DNA from: Thermoplasmatota archaeon
GTDB taxonomy: Archaea; Thermoplasmatota; E2; DHVEG-1
Direction: 5' to 3'
Length of the DNA: 25,950 nt
NCBI GenBank assembly: GCA_018334795.1
Contig: JAGXLH010000011.1
Span: 1 to 25,950, forward strand
In this document: piece by piece, positions 23,694 to 25,950 of the stretch
How positions within the stretch are numbered: position 1 is the stretch's first letter
Layout: every line of letters starts with the position of its first letter
Program-made: the position numbers and the translations under genes
The notes under the pieces: generated by a model
What the model saw: only the letters and a program-made list of their open reading frames with translations
Database searches by the model: none
Told to the model about the DNA's origin: nothing

Positions 23694-23728
23694 TTTACCT
23701 CTTCCTCCTTTCCCGGCGTGATACATTC

Positions 23729-24970
23729 ATGGACGACGATTTACAAATACGCTTTCTTGGTGGTAGCAGCAAAGTCGGTAGCCTTGCCATGCTACTTAAA
23801 ACGCATGGGCATCAGTTCCTTTTTGATTATGGGATGACTCCAAGCAAGCCACCAGAATTTCCAATGCCCGCACCTCCAGTGGATACCATGTTTCTTTCTC
23901 ATTCTCATCTAGATCATTCAGGGATGACCCCCTTACTGTGTGAGGAGGATACTCTTCCGATTCTTACAACTGAGTTAACTGGTGTGATTAGTAATCTTTT
24001 ACATAAAGATTCCATTAAAATTGCTGGATTTGAAGGATATGCTAAACCGTATGGCATGGGTGAAATCAGAAGAGCTAAACATAGTGTGCAAGCAGTGAAA
24101 CCGGGTCAAAAACAACAAATCAATGATATTTTAGTTCGTTTTCATTCCGCAGGACATATTCCAGGATCTCTTATGATTGAACTCGTTGCTTCAAAACGAT
24201 TTTTATTCACAGGTGATTTTAATACTATTGATACTCATCTGGTAAAGGGAACAAAACCGGTGAATTGTGATGTCCTCTGTTTGGAGGGAACATATGCTGG
24301 CCGGAATCATCCTAAACCCAGAGATGAACTTGAAAAAGAGTTTAAAGATAAAGTTGAGGAAGTAATTGGTCGGGGTGGAAAAGTAGTTCTTCCTGCTTTT
24401 GCTGTTTCTCGATCACAGGAACTAGCGATGATTCTTAGAAAGATGGGATTAAATATTTGGTATGATGGTATGGGAAGAAAGGTATCAAAAATCTTTTTGA
24501 AATATAGTGAATTCCTTCGTAATCCGGGGAAATTGAAGAAAGCATTGAATCAAATGAATTTTGTTCATTCAGATCATGGTCGGGAACTGGCGTTAAATGC
24601 TGATGTGATAATTACATCGAGTGGAATGATGGATGGTGGTCCTGTCCTTCATTATATGAATAAGTTAAAAGATAATCCAAAAAATGCAGTGCTTCTCACA
24701 GGATATCAAGTAGAGGGAACGAATAGTCGTTTATTAATTGATGAGGGGCGACTTGATTTTTATGGTGTAAAAGAAAATGTTGCTTGCGAAGTTGAATATT
24801 TTGATTTTTCAGGTCATGCAGGTCATAATCAGTTAGTTGATTTTGCAAAGAAATGTAATCCTGAAAAAATTATATTAATGCATAGTGATGCTCGTGAAGC
24901 ATTAAAGGCACCTTTAGAAGAATTTGCTGAAGTTTTTGTTCCAGAAGATGGAGAACAAATCCTTGTTTGA
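23729..24970 (+). CDS. Beta-CASP metallo-beta-lactamase RNase (archaeal CPSF2-like)
   Basis: This 413-residue ribonuclease combines a metallo-beta-lactamase core with a beta-CASP insert. Metal-site motifs are FDYG (Asp33), SHSHLDHSG (His58, His60, Asp62, His63), SAGHIPGS (His143) and TGDFN (Asp162). Beta-CASP motifs are LEGTY (Glu186, motif A), SGHAGH (His363, motif B) and ILMHSDA (His385, motif C). There are no N-terminal KH domains, so it is not the aCPSF1/FttA transcription terminator. Length and motifs fit the shorter aCPSF2 group (COG1236), and I see no feature marking it as aRNase J. Its 5' region has GGCGTGAT upstream but no strong ribosome binding site, and it follows NfeD by 35 nt. 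Expected role: RNA processing or decay. Confidence 0.88.
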   Translation: MDDDLQIRFLGGSSKVGSLAMLLKTHGHQFLFDYGMTPSKPPEFPMPAPPVDTMFLSHSHLDHSGMTPLLCEEDTLPILTTELTGVISNLLHKDSIKIAGFEGYAKPYGMGEIRRAKHSVQAVKPGQKQQINDILVRFHSAGHIPGSLMIELVASKRFLFTGDFNTIDTHLVKGTKPVNCDVLCLEGTYAGRNHPKPRDELEKEFKDKVEEVIGRGGKVVLPAFAVSRSQELAMILRKMGLNIWYDGMGRKVSKIFLKYSEFLRNPGKLKKALNQMNFVHSDHGRELALNADVIITSSGMMDGGPVLHYMNKLKDNPKNAVLLTGYQVEGTNSRLLIDEGRLDFYGVKENVACEVEYFDFSGHAGHNQLVDFAKKCNPEKIILMHSDAREALKAPLEEFAEVFVPEDGEQILV

Positions 24971-24976
24971 TGTAAC

Positions 24977-24996
24977 CAAAGGTTTTCTATCCTTTG
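24977..24996 (+). terminator. Weak hairpin after the beta-CASP RNase gene
   Basis: CAAAGG and CCTTTG form a 6-bp stem with an 8-nt loop just past the stop codon. The following T-run is short (TTTT at about 25009-25012), so termination here is uncertain. Confidence 0.3.
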
Positions 24997-25099
24997 TCAT
25001 AGATACTATTTTATGAGATGGATTGTTTTATTATCCAGTTTGATTATCTATTCAAAATTAATTGAAAATGAATTTGTTATGTGAGCAGGAGAAAAAAAC

Positions 25100-25950
25100 A
25101 TGGCAGAGTTAACCCAACGACAAAAATATGATTTGAAACGACAATTAGAAGAATTACGGGAATGTAAAGGACGACATACCGAATTAATTTCTTTGTATAT
25201 TCCTCCAACGAAACAAATTTCTGATGTTACGTCTTATTTGAAAAATGAGCTTTCTGAATCTCAGAATATTAAATCAAAGCAAACACGAAAAAATGTGTTG
25301 TCTGCGATTGAATCTATCATGAGTCGCTTAAAAAATTTCAAACAGCTACCTGAAAACGGTTTGGTTTTTTTTGTTGGTCATAAAAGTACAGGAGCTGATC
25401 AAACAAATATGGTGGCTTATGTTATTGAGCCGCCTCTTGAAATTCAAACATTTTTGTATCGATGTGATTCGAATTTTTATTTAGAACCAATTGAAAACAT
25501 GCTTGCTGAAAAGGAAGTCTATGGGTTATTCCTCATCGATAGACGGGAATGTACTGTGGGAATCCTTCGAGGAAATCGGGTTGATTTACTTAAATATATG
25601 ACGTCTCAAGTTCCTGGAAAACATGGGAAGGGAGGTCAGTCTCAACGTCGTTTTGAACGATTAACTGAAATTGCAGCTCATGAATGGTTTCAGAAATGTG
25701 GAGATAAAGCAAGTGATATTTTACTTGCTGAAAAAGACATCAAAGGAATTTTTGTTGGTGGACCTGGCCCAACCAAGAGATATTTCGTTGATGAAGAATA
25801 TTTACATTATGAGATTCAAAATAAGATTGTTGAATTATTTGATACAGGGTACACTGATGAGTTTGGATTAAGAGAACTTGTTTCTGCTGCTTCGGAAACC
25901 ATGGTGGATTTAAAAATAGCCAAAGAAAAAAAGGTGATGAAACGTTTTCT
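25100..25950 (+). CDS. prf1: Peptide chain release factor aRF1 (3' end outside window)
   Basis: The visible 283 codons start at an ATG with AGGAG 8 nt upstream and run open to the end of the window. The stop-codon recognition domain has NIKS in SQNIKSKQTRK (about residue 60) and the YxCxxxF motif as YRCDSNF. The middle domain has the universal GGQ in KHGKGGQSQRRFERL, which triggers peptidyl-tRNA hydrolysis. This fully identifies archaeal/eukaryotic class I release factor, which reads all three stop codons. The remaining C-terminal part, which contacts ABCE1 and aPelota-like partners, lies beyond the window. A bare TATA-like A+T stretch is upstream but no clear promoter. Confidence 0.95.
   Translation, partial: MAELTQRQKYDLKRQLEELRECKGRHTELISLYIPPTKQISDVTSYLKNELSESQNIKSKQTRKNVLSAIESIMSRLKNFKQLPENGLVFFVGHKSTGADQTNMVAYVIEPPLEIQTFLYRCDSNFYLEPIENMLAEKEVYGLFLIDRRECTVGILRGNRVDLLKYMTSQVPGKHGKGGQSQRRFERLTEIAAHEWFQKCGDKASDILLAEKDIKGIFVGGPGPTKRYFVDEEYLHYEIQNKIVELFDTGYTDEFGLRELVSAASETMVDLKIAKEKKVMKRF

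Noticed and set aside
23729..24970. aCPSF1/FttA transcription termination factor
   Set aside because: At 413 residues it lacks the N-terminal KH domains of that protein, and its core begins at residue 6.
1..25950. tRNA, rRNA, CRISPR array, insertion sequence or integrated element
   Set aside because: Intergenic regions were read for tRNA-like stems, regularly spaced repeats and transposase fragments, and none were found. The genes are typical chromosomal genes with uniform composition.

Overview
The window reads as an A+T-rich euryarchaeal chromosome segment. It carries two TATA-binding protein genes, archaeal peptide release factor aRF1 with NIKS and GGQ motifs, a fused archaeal tRNA-splicing endonuclease, an archaeal translin homologue, a two-subunit pyruvate carboxylase, a slipin/NfeD pair and a beta-CASP ribonuclease. 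Several genes have Shine-Dalgarno sequences, while others have an archaeal TATA box so close to the start codon that they look leaderless. The secreted C25 peptidase with a NosD-type beta-helix, the secreted Lon-like protease and the large secreted proteins of unknown function remind me of Thermoplasmatota-like lineages. That placement is an impression, not a demonstration. Almost everything is intact and tightly packed. I see no insertion sequence, tRNA, rRNA or CRISPR array.

Layout. Bases 1-3255 hold the end of an unknown gene, a glyoxylate/hydroxypyruvate-type reductase (+), then on the minus strand a UlaG-like metal-dependent hydrolase and the tRNA-splicing endonuclease. Bases 3256-9533 form an envelope-oriented block: a secreted membrane-anchored Lon-like (S16) protease on the minus strand, a 532-bp divergent intergenic region, a BlaI-type repressor overlapping a BlaR1-like M56 metallopeptidase on the plus strand, and a secreted protein of unknown function on the minus strand. 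Bases 9534-13230 hold pycB-pycA and their terminator. Bases 13361-14489 hold a canonical TBP and, upstream of it in the same operon, a degenerate TBP paralogue. Bases 14780-18280 hold an unknown small protein and a minus-strand cluster eno-serA-translin. Bases 18433-21480 encode a 1015-residue C25 peptidase with a beta-helix. Bases 21598-25950 run on the plus strand: slipin, NfeD protease, beta-CASP RNase and the start of aRF1.

How the genes fit together. PycAB makes oxaloacetate from pyruvate. Enolase and phosphoglycerate dehydrogenase sit at the 3-phosphoglycerate/2-phosphoglycerate node of glycolysis and serine synthesis. EndA, translin, the beta-CASP nuclease and aRF1 are RNA-processing and translation-termination functions. 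Slipin and NfeD form the known membrane proteolysis pair.

The most interesting region is 5431-7796. It contains an archaeal version of the bacterial BlaI/BlaR1 proteolytic signalling switch, with two copies of a GTTAC-N5-GTAAC operator-like dyad whose half-sites match the bacterial BlaI core, an Asn-aromatic pair at the BlaI cleavage position, and no penicillin-sensing domain. The same intergenic region contains a compact element with the potential to fold as an RNA pseudoknot. The second highlight is the degenerate TBP paralogue, which lacks three of the four DNA-intercalating phenylalanines.
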